Shown: positions 17,806 to 26,732, counted from the stretch's first letter. The stretch is 64,000 nt of DNA from Streptosporangiaceae bacterium NEAU-GS5 (GCA_017592665.1 JAGFNW010000001.1:310001-374000); one strand, 5' to 3'. The notes: generated by a model not told the origin, from the sequence alone. Numbers and translations are program-made.

Positions 17806-18585
17806 TCACAGCGCCTCCTCGAAAGTAATCTTGCCGTCGGCGTGAGCAGGCGTGAGGTGCAGGCCGCGGCGGTAGGCGGCGGCCACGCGGCCGGGATAGG
17901 GCACCGAGGCGACGAGCCGGGGGCGGCCACGCAGGTAGGCGTGCATGAGGTCGGCGCATGTGCGCACGCGCGGCCCGCCCATGTCCGGGACGCGCCCGGC
18001 AGGCGGCCCCGCGGCGAGTGCGACCAGCCGTTCGGCCACCTCGCTCGCCGCGATGGGCTGGAAGCTGGTCCGCGTGGGCAGCAGCACGATCGGCGACCGC
18101 GCCAGCGTTCCCGCGATCATGGCGATGAGCTCGTGGAACTGCGTGGTCCGCAAGATCGTATAAGGCACTCCAGACCGCTCGATCAGCGTCTCGGCCTCCC
18201 GTTTCACCCGGTAGTACGAATACGGATGCTCGTCCACCCCCACGATCGAGATGTAGACCAGATGCCGCACCTGCCCGGCCCCGCCGATCCCGCCGATCGC
18301 GGCGATCAAGTTGCGGGTCGCGACGACGTCGGCGTCGCCGGCGCGCGGCGCGGTGGCGCAGTGCACGACCGTGGTCACCCCGTCGAGCGCCGGCCGCAAG
18401 CCGTCCCCCGTAGTCAGATCCCCCACGAACGACCCGCGCCCGCGTCCGCGGCTGAGCACGCGCACCCCGGCCCCGCCGACGGCGGCGGACTCCACCGCCA
18501 GCCGGGCCACGACCTTGCGCCCGAGGGTCCCCGTGCCGCCGGTCACGAGGATCGGCTCCCCGAGTGTCCCGAAATTGTCTGTCAC
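17806..18585 (-). CDS. NmrA-like NAD(P)-binding epimerase/dehydratase family protein
   Basis: A 259-residue atypical SDR with TGGTGTLGRKV (about 13-23) binding the dinucleotide and a YSYYRVKREAE segment in the catalytic position. The GTG start lies 4 bases after the sigma factor stop. ECF41-group sigma factors are characteristically linked to COE genes (carboxymuconolactone decarboxylase, oxidoreductase or epimerase), and this is that partner. Substrate unknown. Confidence 0.85.
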   Translation of the reverse strand: MTDNFGTLGEPILVTGGTGTLGRKVVARLAVESAAVGGAGVRVLSRGRGRGSFVGDLTTGDGLRPALDGVTTVVHCATAPRAGDADVVATRNLIAAIGGIGGAGQVRHLVYISIVGVDEHPYSYYRVKREAETLIERSGVPYTILRTTQFHELIAMIAGTLARSPIVLLPTRTSFQPIAASEVAERLVALAAGPPAGRVPDMGGPRVRTCADLMHAYLRGRPRLVASVPYPGRVAAAYRRGLHLTPAHADGKITFEEAL

Positions 18586-18589
18586 ACCG

Positions 18590-19465
18590 TTACAGACTGG
18601 CGACCGGCCCCAATTGTGACAGCTTCGCCGGATTGACCATCGTCCAGGCCCGCGCGACGAGATCGCCGTCGAGGTCGATGACGACCACGGCCGCCACCCG
18701 CCCTCCCAGGGTCGCGATGATCGCGGGCTGCCCGTTGACCTCGCCCAGCGCATACGCATATCCGGCGCCGAACTTGGTGACGATCCGCGACGCCCAGCGG
18801 GCGACCTTGGCCCGGCCCTCGACCGGCTTCCTCGCGGCCGGCAGCGCTCCGCCGCCGTCGGTCCAGGCGACCACGTCCTCGGCCAGCACCTTCTCCAGCC
18901 CGGCCAGGTCGCCTTCCTGGGCGGCCGCGATGAAGCGGGCCACGATCTCTTTCCACCGTGCGAGGTCGGGGTCGGCGAACCGCGGGCGGTCGTGGAGGCG
19001 GCGGCTCGCCCTGCCGTACAGCTGGCGGCAGTTGGCCTCGGTCAGGTCGAGCAGGCCGGCGATCTCGCGATAGCCGTACGAGAAGGCCTCGCGCAGCACG
19101 ACGACGGCGCGCTCGGCCGGGGTGAGCCGCTCCAGCATGACCAGGAACGCGATGGAGACCGACTCGCGCTGCTCGGCCGTCTCGAGCGGGCCGAGCGCGG
19201 CGGCGGCCACGGGCTCGGGGAGCCAGGGCCCGATGTACGTCTCGCGGGTGGCGCGGCTGGACGTGAGCCGGGTGCGGCAGAGGTTGGTGACCACCTTGGT
19301 CAGCCAGGCCGTCGGGTGGTCGGGCGCGGCGTCGCGCCAGCGGAGGTAGGCGTCCTGGACGACGTCTTCGGCTTCGGCGGCCGACCCGAGCATGCGGTAG
19401 GCCAGGCCGAACAGGCGCCGACGGTGCGCCTCGAACTCGGCGACGTCTCCGGCATCAGCCGCCAT
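18590..19465 (-). CDS. ECF sigma factor, SigJ/ECF41 type with SnoaL-like C-terminus
   Basis: A 291-residue RNA polymerase sigma factor: region 2 (LFGLAYRMLGSAAEAEDVVQ), region 4 (YREIAGLLDLTEANCRQL) and an extra SnoaL/NTF2-like domain (about 175-290) that modulates activity in the ECF41 group in place of an anti-sigma factor. I chose the ATG MAADAGD because GGAGG sits 5 bases upstream; a GTG at 19504 would add 13 residues overlapping an inverted repeat. It heads an operon with the NmrA-like and membrane protein genes. Confidence 0.88.
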   Translation of the reverse strand: MAADAGDVAEFEAHRRRLFGLAYRMLGSAAEAEDVVQDAYLRWRDAAPDHPTAWLTKVVTNLCRTRLTSSRATRETYIGPWLPEPVAAAALGPLETAEQRESVSIAFLVMLERLTPAERAVVVLREAFSYGYREIAGLLDLTEANCRQLYGRASRRLHDRPRFADPDLARWKEIVARFIAAAQEGDLAGLEKVLAEDVVAWTDGGGALPAARKPVEGRAKVARWASRIVTKFGAGYAYALGEVNGQPAIIATLGGRVAAVVVIDLDGDLVARAWTMVNPAKLSQLGPVASL

Positions 19466-19480
19466 GTCAACCTCCGCAGA

Positions 19481-19555
19481 CTCGATGTAAAAAATTCTAG
19501 ACACGAGGTCAAACGTTCGCTACATTCAAGCATGTCAAAGATTTTGTACATCGTC
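19481..19555. promoter_or_regulatory. Inverted repeat in the divergent region before the ECF41 gene
   Basis: Two 24-base arms (19481-19504 and 19532-19555) are inverted copies matching at about 17 of 24 positions, each with the core TTTT-x-TACATCG read outward toward its own gene. They flank a 27-base centre. A 10-base palindrome TGTCATGACA (19575-19584) follows at the start of the divergent gene. Probably a two-way control region; I see no clean ECF41 promoter in it. Confidence 0.5.
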
Positions 19556-19578
19556 TCTCTGGACATCGCGAGGGTGTC

Positions 19579-20007
19579 ATGACACACGAGGAAAAGCGCG
19601 CATGGATCAGGCTCGTCGTCGCTGTGATCGCTTACGGGGTCTACGTGATCCTCATCCTGACCCGCGCGGACGGCAGGCCACTGCCTGAGACGCCCTACGC
19701 GGCCACGCTGTTGTGGTCCGTCGGCGTGGCCATCGTCGCCTCGATGATCGTCGAGATCGCGGTGAACACCGCGACGCCGGGCGCCTCGCGGGCCACCGAC
19801 GAGCGGGACAAGGAGATCCTGCGCAGGGGCGACCTCATCGGCCAGTCCTTCGTCATCATCGGCGCGGTCGCCGCCATGCTCATGGCGCTCGGCGGGTGGG
19901 ACAGGTTCTGGATCGCCAACGTCATCTACCTGTGCTTCGTCCTGTCCGCCATCCTCGGCGGCGTCGCCAAGGTCGTCCTCTACCGCACGGGGATGCCGCA
20001 ATGGTGA
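19579..20007 (+). CDS. DUF2178-like membrane protein
   Basis: A 142-residue protein with four hydrophobic segments (about 11-28, 40-62, 88-106, 112-135) and a charged loop ATDERDKEILRRGD between helices 2 and 3. This is the usual membrane partner encoded just before a small XRE regulator. The start ATG lies in the palindrome TGTCATGACA. Its stop overlaps the regulator start by 7 bases, so the two are coupled. It may sense a membrane signal for the regulator (inference). Confidence 0.78.
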   Translation: MTHEEKRAWIRLVVAVIAYGVYVILILTRADGRPLPETPYAATLLWSVGVAIVASMIVEIAVNTATPGASRATDERDKEILRRGDLIGQSFVIIGAVAAMLMALGGWDRFWIANVIYLCFVLSAILGGVAKVVLYRTGMPQW

Positions 20008-20231
20008 AATCGACCCGCGTCACCAACCGCATCCGCGCCCTGCGCTTCGCCCAGAACGAGATGACCCAGGCCGACCTCGCCGACCGCATCGGCGTCACCA
20101 GGCAGACCGTCATCGCCATCGAGCAGGGCCGCTACTCGCCGTCCCTGGAGATGGCCTTCAAGATCGCCCACGTCTTCGGCGTCAAGCTCGACGACGTGTT
20201 CCAGTATCCCGAATCGGCCGAGGAGGCCTGA
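20001..20231 (+). CDS. Small XRE-family helix-turn-helix regulator
   Basis: A 76-residue stand-alone HTH protein of the YozG/Cro type. The HTH is MTQADLADRIGVTRQTVIAI, followed by the family tail KIAHVFGVKLDDVFQY. It overlaps the preceding membrane protein gene and ends 1 base before an oxidoreductase gene, so the three form an operon. Confidence 0.9.
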   Translation: MVKSTRVTNRIRALRFAQNEMTQADLADRIGVTRQTVIAIEQGRYSPSLEMAFKIAHVFGVKLDDVFQYPESAEEA

Positions 20232-20232
20232 A

Positions 20233-21237
20233 ATGGAATCCACCATGACCACCACCACCATGAACGCCATCGCCCAGGACAAGTACGGTTCCTACGACGC
20301 CCTCCGGTTACGCGAGATCGCCAGACCCGAGGTCGGCCCCGGCGAGGTGCTGGTCCAGGTCCGCGCCGCAGGCGTGGACGCCGGCGTCTGGATCCTGATG
20401 ACCGGCCGGCCCTACCTCATCCGCGTGATGGGCTTCGGCATGCGGCGGGCCAAGGCGCTGGTGCGCGGCCGTGACCTCGCCGGCGTCGTGACCGCGGTCG
20501 GCGCGGCCGTGACCCGCTTCAAGCCAGGCGACGAGGTCTACGGCACGTGCGAGGGCGGCTCGTTCGCCGAATACGCGGTGGCCGCCGAGGACAAGATCGC
20601 GCTCAAGCCGAGCGGCTTGACGTTCGAGCAGGCCGCGGTGGTGCCGGTGTCCGGCATGACGGCGCTGCAGGCCGTGCGCGATTCGGGCGAGGTGCGCGCG
20701 GGCCAGCGCGTGCTGGTCATCGGCGCGGCCGGTGGCGTGGGGTCGTTCGCCGTGCAGATCGCCAAGGCGCTCGGCGCCCAGGTGACCGGCGTGTGCCGGA
20801 CCGAGCACACCGATCTGGTGCGCTCCCTGGGCGCCGACGACGTCATCGACTACACCCGCGAGGAGGTCGACCGCGACGGCGCATGCCACGACGTCATCAT
20901 CGACACCGGCGGCGACCGCCCGCTGTCGCTGCTGCGGCGCGCCCTGGCCCGGCGCGGCACGCTCGCGATCGTCGGCGGCGGCTTCGACAAGGGCCGGCTG
21001 ACCGGCGGGTTCGAGCGCCAGCTCCGCACGCCGCTGGTGTCGCTGTTCACGGGACAGCGGCTGCGCATGATGACCTCGCACGAGCGCGCCGACGACCTGG
21101 CGGAGCTGGCGCGTCTCATCGACGCGGGCCAGGTCGCGCCGGCCGTCGACCGCTCGTTTCCGCTCGCCGACGCGGCCGAGGCCATCCGCTACTTCGCCGA
21201 GGGCCACCCCGCCGGCAAGGTCGTCGTCACCCTGTGA
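20233..21237 (+). CDS. NAD(P)-dependent MDR oxidoreductase (quinone-reductase type)
   Basis: A 334-residue zinc-free medium-chain reductase with the Rossmann loop GAAGGVGSFAVQIAK (about 163-177) and no zinc-binding Cys cluster. Family members reduce quinones or enones with NADPH. The ATG is directly after the XRE stop; a second ATG 12 bases in is possible. Its end overlaps the convergent hydrolase by 11 bases. Confidence 0.87.
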   Translation: MESTMTTTTMNAIAQDKYGSYDALRLREIARPEVGPGEVLVQVRAAGVDAGVWILMTGRPYLIRVMGFGMRRAKALVRGRDLAGVVTAVGAAVTRFKPGDEVYGTCEGGSFAEYAVAAEDKIALKPSGLTFEQAAVVPVSGMTALQAVRDSGEVRAGQRVLVIGAAGGVGSFAVQIAKALGAQVTGVCRTEHTDLVRSLGADDVIDYTREEVDRDGACHDVIIDTGGDRPLSLLRRALARRGTLAIVGGGFDKGRLTGGFERQLRTPLVSLFTGQRLRMMTSHERADDLAELARLIDAGQVAPAVDRSFPLADAAEAIRYFAEGHPAGKVVVTL

Positions 21238-21967
21238 CCGATTCCTCTGTCAGGAGGTGGCGCGTGAAGAAGCGCTCGGCGCTGTCCAGCTCGTGCGCCG
21301 GCACGTCCATGTGCCGGCCCGAGTTGGCGTGCAGCGTCTTCTCGGCGGACGCGAAGGCGTCGAAGAGCGCGAGGCACGAACCGCGCGGCACCAGCTCGTC
21401 GTCCCACTGCAGCAGGAACTCGATCGGAACGGTGACCCGGGCCGCGTCCTCGGCCAGGGCGTATCCCACCAAGCCGAACACGGCGGCGCGGACCCGCGGC
21501 TCGGCGGCGGCCAGCCGAACGCCGACCGCGCTGCCGAGCGACACGCCCCAGAATCCGACCGGTCCCAGGCGGCCGGATTCCGCCAGGTCGTCGAGCAGGG
21601 CCTGCCACTCGGGCACGGCCTGGGCCGCCAGCCCTCCGTTGTGCCGGGCCACGAGCGGGCCGACCGGCTCGCCGGCCGCCATCATCGCCCGGAGCTCGGC
21701 GGCGAACCGCTCGTCCTGCTCGGTCCTCGGTCGATCGCCGTGGCCGGGCGCGTCGAGGGCCACGGCCGCGAAGCCGCGGGCCACGTAGCGCCGGGCGCGG
21801 GCCACCACTCCCGGCGCCTGCTTGTGCTGACCGCCTCCGTGGCCCAGCAGCACGACGGGACGGCGGTCCGTCGAATGGGCGGGCGTCCACAGCACGCCAG
21901 GAACGTCGTTGACAGTGAAGAGATTCTCCGAGACGCCGTCAGCGGTCGTCTGTGAGATGAAGCGCAT
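21227..21967 (-). CDS. Alpha/beta hydrolase (dienelactone-hydrolase-like)
   Basis: A 246-residue serine hydrolase with oxyanion region LLGHGGG (40-46), nucleophile Ser143 (GVSLGS), an acid at Asp189 or Asp190 (QWDDE) and His219 (SGRHMD). No signal peptide, so cytosolic. Substrate unknown. Confidence 0.85.
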   Translation of the reverse strand: MRFISQTTADGVSENLFTVNDVPGVLWTPAHSTDRRPVVLLGHGGGQHKQAPGVVARARRYVARGFAAVALDAPGHGDRPRTEQDERFAAELRAMMAAGEPVGPLVARHNGGLAAQAVPEWQALLDDLAESGRLGPVGFWGVSLGSAVGVRLAAAEPRVRAAVFGLVGYALAEDAARVTVPIEFLLQWDDELVPRGSCLALFDAFASAEKTLHANSGRHMDVPAHELDSAERFFTRHLLTEESVTG

Positions 21968-22162
21968 GGATCGTTGCCTTTCGGGATGCCTTTCAGGGCG
22001 CTCCCAAGGCCACTCAGACCCTTACTAGAGGGAGCACCCACCCTGTCACAGCGTTGATGGGTCTCACCTCCTCGGGTCGTCAGCGCGATTCGCGCACGCC
22101 GAAGCTACCAAAGCCGCACCCCGCGAAGCACCTGAATAAAAACGCGTGGATGAACGCCGCGC

Positions 22163-22432
22163 TCAGGTCTCGTCGGAGATCTCCGCGTGCAGGTGTCCGA
22201 GGGGCGGGATGGGCCGCCGCGGCTCGCGGACTCCCGGGCCGGGCTCGTTTCCGAGCCAGACCGTGATCGTGTCCCATCGGCGTACGTGCGAACCGGGGGC
22301 CGGTCGCTGGGCTATGACGATGCCGTGAAGCACGGGATGCGGGCTGTCCGGGTCGGGCCCCTGGAGGAGTAGACCCCGGTCATGACCGGCCAGCCAGGCG
22401 TTGAGCGCCTGCATCCCGACAAAATCCGGCAC
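22163..22432 (-). CDS. Small stand-alone PASTA-domain protein
   Basis: An 89-residue protein that is essentially one PASTA unit: VPDFVGMQALNAWLAG at the N-terminus and the closing strand IAQRPAPGSHVRRWDTITVW. There is no kinase, transmembrane helix or signal peptide. The GTG start is the only initiation codon after the upstream in-frame stop, and homology extends slightly before it (residues such as DSSAGLVE), so the N-terminus may be eroded. PASTA domains usually bind peptidoglycan outside the cell, so a soluble cytosolic copy is odd. Confidence 0.6.
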   Translation of the reverse strand: MPDFVGMQALNAWLAGHDRGLLLQGPDPDSPHPVLHGIVIAQRPAPGSHVRRWDTITVWLGNEPGPGVREPRRPIPPLGHLHAEISDET

Positions 22433-22491
22433 CTCGACAAGCCCTGCCGAGGAGTCGATGTCGTCGGGCAGATTACGTCACCTCACGCCCA

Positions 22492-23094
22492 TTATGCGCC
22501 GCGCGGCCCGCAGAGGGCGGAGACGACGGCGAGGACGCCGGCCTTGAGCCGGTCCTCGCCGTAGTCCGGGTGGAGAGCGGCCGCCAGTTCGGCGCCGAGG
22601 AGCGCGAGAACGGCGTGCGCGAGGTAGCCGGCGTCGGCGTCGGGGCGTGCCTCCTCCAGCAGGATGACCAGGTGGCGATGCCAGAAGTGGTAGGCACCGA
22701 CGCGGTAGCGCGCGCCGGGGCTGGCGCTTTCGGACATGCGCACCAGGTCGAGGTGGCCGAACAGGTAGTCCGCGTAGGCCGCCGCGAAAGCCGCCATCCG
22801 GTCTGGAGCGGGCGCGCCGGGCCCCAGGGGCGGCGGCCCGGAAAGGATGGCCTCCTGGAGCGCGCGCTCGGCGTCGTCCAGCAACGCCACCGCCAATCCC
22901 GATTTATCGCCGAACCGGCGAAACAAGGTGCCCTTTCCTACCCCGGCCTCGGCCGCGATGGCGTCCATCGACACGTTGTCGACGCCCTTCTCGCGGAACA
23001 GGCGCGCCGCCGCCGTCAGCACCTTCTCCCGGTTCCGCACGGCATCGGCCCGCTCGCGCGGTGGCCGCGCCGTCAGGATCTGCAAAAGCTCCAT
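22492..23094 (-). CDS. TetR family transcriptional regulator
   Basis: A 200-residue repressor: HTH VSMDAIAAEAGVGKGTLFRRFGDKSGL (split here as SMDAIAAEAGVGKGT plus LFRRFGDK), then a helical ligand domain. The start ATG (MELLQILTARP) has AAGGGA 8 bases upstream. A start at 23148 would place a GGACxxxxGTCC operator inside the coding sequence, so I reject it. Divergent from the rhodanese gene, which it probably represses together with itself. Confidence 0.86.
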   Translation of the reverse strand: MELLQILTARPPRERADAVRNREKVLTAAARLFREKGVDNVSMDAIAAEAGVGKGTLFRRFGDKSGLAVALLDDAERALQEAILSGPPPLGPGAPAPDRMAAFAAAYADYLFGHLDLVRMSESASPGARYRVGAYHFWHRHLVILLEEARPDADAGYLAHAVLALLGAELAAALHPDYGEDRLKAGVLAVVSALCGPRGA

Positions 23095-23115
23095 CGGCGC
23101 ATCCCTTGACGATCC

Positions 23116-23164
23116 GGACCACAGTCCGCTAACTTCACCTTCAGTCATAAGCGGACTATAGTCC
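23116..23164. promoter_or_regulatory. Two TetR operator candidates
   Basis: GGACTATAGTCC (23153-23164) is a perfect 12-base palindrome. A second copy GGACCACAGTCC (23116-23127) matches its outer bases. They lie 37 bases apart in the 91-base gap between the divergent TetR and rhodanese starts. Confidence 0.7.
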
Positions 23165-23185
23165 AGTTAAGCGAAGGGGTCCACC

Positions 23186-23530
23186 ATGACCGCACTCATC
23201 AGCCGGGAAGAACTGCGGGCCGCCATCGCCGCGGGCGCCGTCACCGTCGTCGACGCCCTGGGCGGCGACTACTACGCCCAGCAGCACCTGCCCGGCGCGG
23301 TCGCGCTCGTCGAGGCCGAGGTGGCCGAGCGGGCGGCCGCCGTGCTGCCCGACAAGCACGCCGCCATCGTCACCTACTGCTCCAACGTGGCCTGCGGCAA
23401 CAGCCAGGCCGTGGCCACGAGGCTCGCCGCGCTCGGCTACACCAACGTGCGCAAATACCGCGAGGGCATCCAGGACTGGGTCGAGGCCGGCCTGCCGGTC
23501 GAGTCGGGCGTGCCGGTCGTCACCCGCTGA
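23186..23530 (+). CDS. Rhodanese-like domain protein
   Basis: A 114-residue single rhodanese domain. The active-site cysteine is probably Cys65 in the loop CSNVACGNS, followed by the family ending YREGIQDWVEAGLPVE. Such proteins transfer sulfane sulfur or act in thiol stress. The ribosome site AAGGGG precedes the ATG. The TetR neighbour and operators suggest inducible expression. It overlaps the convergent hydrolase by 11 bases. Confidence 0.87.
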   Translation: MTALISREELRAAIAAGAVTVVDALGGDYYAQQHLPGAVALVEAEVAERAAAVLPDKHAAIVTYCSNVACGNSQAVATRLAALGYTNVRKYREGIQDWVEAGLPVESGVPVVTR

Positions 23531-24509
23531 GCACGAGCTCGTTGAGGATCATCTGCGGGAGCGCGGCCTGGTCGGCGTCGTCGTAGGCGCCCGCGGTGAT
23601 CGCGACGACCAGGTCGTGCTCCGGGATGACGATGAGGCGCTGACCGCCGTTGCCCATGGCGCCGACCCATTGGCCGCGAAGGACGTACCACTGATATCCG
23701 TATCCGAAGTCGCCGTCGATCGGGACGCGGAGGGTCAGCGCCTCACGCAGCCAGCCGGCCGGCACCACGCCCCGCCCGCCTTCGAGCCCGCCCGAGAGCC
23801 CGCCTTCCTGCATGCCTTCGAGCACGGCCTGGCCGATCGCCGCCAGGCCGCGCGGGGTCAGCCTCAGGCCGGACGCGGCCGAGTGAACGCCGTCGTCACC
23901 CGCCATCCACGCGAACTGGTCGATCCCGAGCGGGGCGAAAAGCCTCTCCTCGGCGAATTCCGGCAGGGTGCGGCCCGAGCCCTTGACGATGAGGCGCCCG
24001 ATCAGCGCGGCCGCGCCGCCGCAGTAGCTCCAGGTCCTGCCCGGCGGCTCCACGATGGGCCGTTCGAGCACGTAGCGGTGCCGATCGGGCGCGAGTTCCA
24101 TGGCGATCTCGCTGTTCTCCGGGCTGGTGTACGGAATGTCCTCGCGCCACTCGAGGCCGAGCGTCATGGTCAGCGCGTGCTCGACCGTCAGCGCGGCCCG
24201 CTGCGGATCGGCCGCCAAGTCTGGATATTCCGGGAATTGGGCCATTAACGGCTCCGCCGGCTCCGGCACGAGGCCGTCGGCCAGGGCCATGCCGTACAGG
24301 AGGCCGACGACGCTCTTGGTGACGGACCGGACGTCGTGCAGGGTGCCGGGGCCGAAGGCGACCTCGCCGTGCGGGACGCCCCACGAGAAGTCGGGGCCCT
24401 GCCCGTAGTGCTCGACCACCGGGCGGCCCGCGCTCAGCACGACCAAGCCGTGGAGCCCGGACGCCCGTCCTGACTCGAGCAGATCCCGCATCCTCTGATC
24501 AATGTCCAT
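23520..24509 (-). CDS. Serine hydrolase of the beta-lactamase/DD-peptidase fold
   Basis: A 329-residue class C beta-lactamase-like protein (PF00144). The S-x-x-K motif is Ser62-Val-Thr-Lys65; the Y-x-N position reads YCG (in WSYCGGAAALIG), so the canonical Asn is absent; GNGGQRL stands for the third motif. There is no signal peptide, which favours an intracellular esterase over a true beta-lactamase. Start MDIDQRM chosen over a GTG 24 bases upstream. Confidence 0.85.
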   Translation of the reverse strand: MDIDQRMRDLLESGRASGLHGLVVLSAGRPVVEHYGQGPDFSWGVPHGEVAFGPGTLHDVRSVTKSVVGLLYGMALADGLVPEPAEPLMAQFPEYPDLAADPQRAALTVEHALTMTLGLEWREDIPYTSPENSEIAMELAPDRHRYVLERPIVEPPGRTWSYCGGAAALIGRLIVKGSGRTLPEFAEERLFAPLGIDQFAWMAGDDGVHSAASGLRLTPRGLAAIGQAVLEGMQEGGLSGGLEGGRGVVPAGWLREALTLRVPIDGDFGYGYQWYVLRGQWVGAMGNGGQRLIVIPEHDLVVAITAGAYDDADQAALPQMILNELVLSG

Positions 24510-24586
24510 GCCTCCAGGCGTACCGCATGACACCGTGTCAGACGCAAGTCCCTTGACGCGGACTCCGCGCCGATGCGACGATCCGT

Positions 24587-24632
24587 ATGTTTACGTAACC
24601 ATGCCATAAAATGTCCGTGTTTACGTAACCAT
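24587..24632. promoter_or_regulatory. Tandem LacI-type operators before the beta-galactosidase gene
   Basis: Two near-identical 16-base sites, 24587-24602 and 24617-24632, share TGTTTACGTAACCAT. Their starts are exactly 30 bases apart, about three helical turns, which suits cooperative repressor binding. The same core recurs at 30025-30040 and 30112-30127. Confidence 0.8.
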
Positions 24633-24657
24633 CAGGCCGGATGAGGCAGGAGCGCTT

Positions 24658-26700
24658 GTGACTGGAAACCCCGGCGGCCGTTGGCTGCGCCGGCCCGCGG
24701 AGACCCCGCGTGGCCGGCTCGGCTTCGGCGCGGACTACAACCCCGAGCAGTGGCCGCAGGAGGTATGGGAGGACGACGTCCGGGCCATGCGCCAGGCGGG
24801 CGTCAATATCGTCTCCCTCGCGATCTTCTCCTGGGCCCGGCTCCAGCCGCGCCCGGACGCCTGGACGTTCGACTGGCTCGATCAGGTCATGGACCTGCTC
24901 CACGCCAACGGGATCGCCGTCGACCTCGCGACCGCGACCGCCTCGCCGCCACCGTGGCTGACCACGCTGCACCCGGAGATCCTCCCGGTCGACCACGACG
25001 GCCGCACGGTGTGGCCGGGCGCGCGCCAGCACTGGCGCCCCACCTCCCCCGTGTTCCGCGAGCACGCGCTGCGCCTGGTCAGGGCCATGGCCGAGCGCTA
25101 CGGCGAGCACCCGGCGCTGGCCGCCTGGCACGTGTCCAACGAGCTCGGCTGCCACAACGTCTACGACTTCTCCGACGACGCGGCCACGGCCTTCCGCGCC
25201 TGGCTGCGCGCCAAATACGGCAGCGTGCAGGCGCTCAACCAGGCCTGGGCGACCGCCTTCTGGTCGCAGACGTACGGCGACTGGCAGGAGGTCCTGCCGC
25301 CGCGCCTGGCCGCCTCCTTCACCAACCCGACCCAGCAGCTCGACTTCAAGCGGTTCTCCTCCGACGCGCTCAAGGACCATCTGCGGGCCGAGCGGGCCGT
25401 CCTCAACGAGCTCACCCCGGACATCCCGGTCACCACCAACTTCATGATCATGGGTGAGACCAAGGGGATGAACTACGCCGACTGGGCCGGCGAGGTCGAC
25501 TTCGTCTCCAACGACCACTACGTGCAGCCGGGCCCGCGCGCCCAGGACGAGCTGTCGTTCTCGGCCAACCTCACGGGGTCGCTGGCCGGCGGGCGGCCAT
25601 GGTTCCTGATGGAGCACTCCACGAGCGCGGTCAACTGGCAGCCGGTCAACCACGCCAAGCGGCCCGGCGCCATGGCCCGCGACTCACTGACCCATGTCGC
25701 CTATGGGGCCGACGCCGTGTGCTTCTTCCAGTGGCGGCAGTCGGCGGGCGGGGCCGAGATGTATCACTCGGCGATGGTCCCCCACGCCGGGACCGACAGC
25801 GAGGTCTTCCGCTCGGTCGCCGACCTCGGCGCGACCCTCGAGGCGCTCGCGCCCGTGGCCGGCACGCGCAGACGGCGGGCCCGCACGGCCGTCGTCTTCG
25901 ACTGGGACTCCTGGTGGGCGAGCGAGCTGGACTCGCATCCCACGTCGCGGCTGCGCTACCGGCAGGAGGCGCTCGACTGGTATTCGGCGCTTCTCGCGGC
26001 CGGCGTCCGCGCCGACGTCATCGACGCGGCCGACTCCTTCGGCGACTACGACCTGCTGATCGCCCCGATCCTGCACGTCGTGCCCCGCGCCCTCGCCGAC
26101 CGGCTGAGCGCGTACGTGGCCGACGGCGGGCACCTGGTCACCACCTACTTCTCCGGGATCGTCGACGAGAACGACCACGTCTGGCTGGGCGGCTACCCGG
26201 GCGCGCTCCGCGACCTGCTCGGCATCCGCATCGAGGAGTTCGCCCCGCTGCCGGACGACGAGCGGGTCCACCTCGACCTCGGGGCGACCGGCACGCTCTG
26301 GACCGACCGCGTCGAGGTCACCGAGCACGACGTGAAGGTGGTCGCCAGCTATACGAGCGGCGACCAGGCGGGCCGTCCCGCGATCACCACGCGCCCCGTC
26401 GGCCTGGGCTCGGCCTCGTATGTCTCGACCCGCCTCGGGCCGGACGGCCTGGCCCGGCTCCTCCCCCACCTGCTGGCCACCAGCGGTGTGGAGCCCGAGC
26501 TCTCGGCCGGCGTGGGCGGGGCCGTCGAGCTCGCCGTGCGCACCGGTCCGGACGGCGACTACTGGTTCCTCATCAACCGCACGGACGGCGCCGTCACGGT
26601 CGCCGGAGTGGAGGGCGAGGTCGTCCAGGCCCCCAGCCTGGCGACCGGGCTGACGCTCGGACCCCGCCAGGTGTGCGTGCTGTTCCGCACGCGCGCCTGA
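24658..26700 (+). CDS. GH42 beta-galactosidase
   Basis: A 680-residue glycoside hydrolase family 42 enzyme. The TIM barrel has the acid/base Glu162 (WHVSNELG) and nucleophile Glu319 (FLMEHSTS), followed by the trimerisation and C-terminal beta domains. No signal peptide, so it acts on imported galactosides. GTG start with AGGAG 7 bases upstream. Regulated by the tandem LacI operators; the importer and repressor are the next genes. Confidence 0.92.
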   Translation: MTGNPGGRWLRRPAETPRGRLGFGADYNPEQWPQEVWEDDVRAMRQAGVNIVSLAIFSWARLQPRPDAWTFDWLDQVMDLLHANGIAVDLATATASPPPWLTTLHPEILPVDHDGRTVWPGARQHWRPTSPVFREHALRLVRAMAERYGEHPALAAWHVSNELGCHNVYDFSDDAATAFRAWLRAKYGSVQALNQAWATAFWSQTYGDWQEVLPPRLAASFTNPTQQLDFKRFSSDALKDHLRAERAVLNELTPDIPVTTNFMIMGETKGMNYADWAGEVDFVSNDHYVQPGPRAQDELSFSANLTGSLAGGRPWFLMEHSTSAVNWQPVNHAKRPGAMARDSLTHVAYGADAVCFFQWRQSAGGAEMYHSAMVPHAGTDSEVFRSVADLGATLEALAPVAGTRRRRARTAVVFDWDSWWASELDSHPTSRLRYRQEALDWYSALLAAGVRADVIDAADSFGDYDLLIAPILHVVPRALADRLSAYVADGGHLVTTYFSGIVDENDHVWLGGYPGALRDLLGIRIEEFAPLPDDERVHLDLGATGTLWTDRVEVTEHDVKVVASYTSGDQAGRPAITTRPVGLGSASYVSTRLGPDGLARLLPHLLATSGVEPELSAGVGGAVELAVRTGPDGDYWFLINRTDGAVTVAGVEGEVVQAPSLATGLTLGPRQVCVLFRTRA

Positions 26701-26713
26701 CGGGGTCTCCCCG
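26701..26713. terminator. Short hairpin between convergent genes
   Basis: CGGGG-TCT-CCCCG forms a perfect 5-base stem directly after the GH42 stop and before the convergent binding-protein stop. It lacks a T-tract, so termination is only possible, not shown. Confidence 0.3.
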
Positions 26714-26732
26714 AAGCGGTCGCCGGACGCGT

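Noticed and set aside
18580-18586. TGTCACA resembling an ECF41 -35 element
   Set aside because: It lies on the wrong strand over the NmrA-like start codon and has no CGTC at the needed distance.
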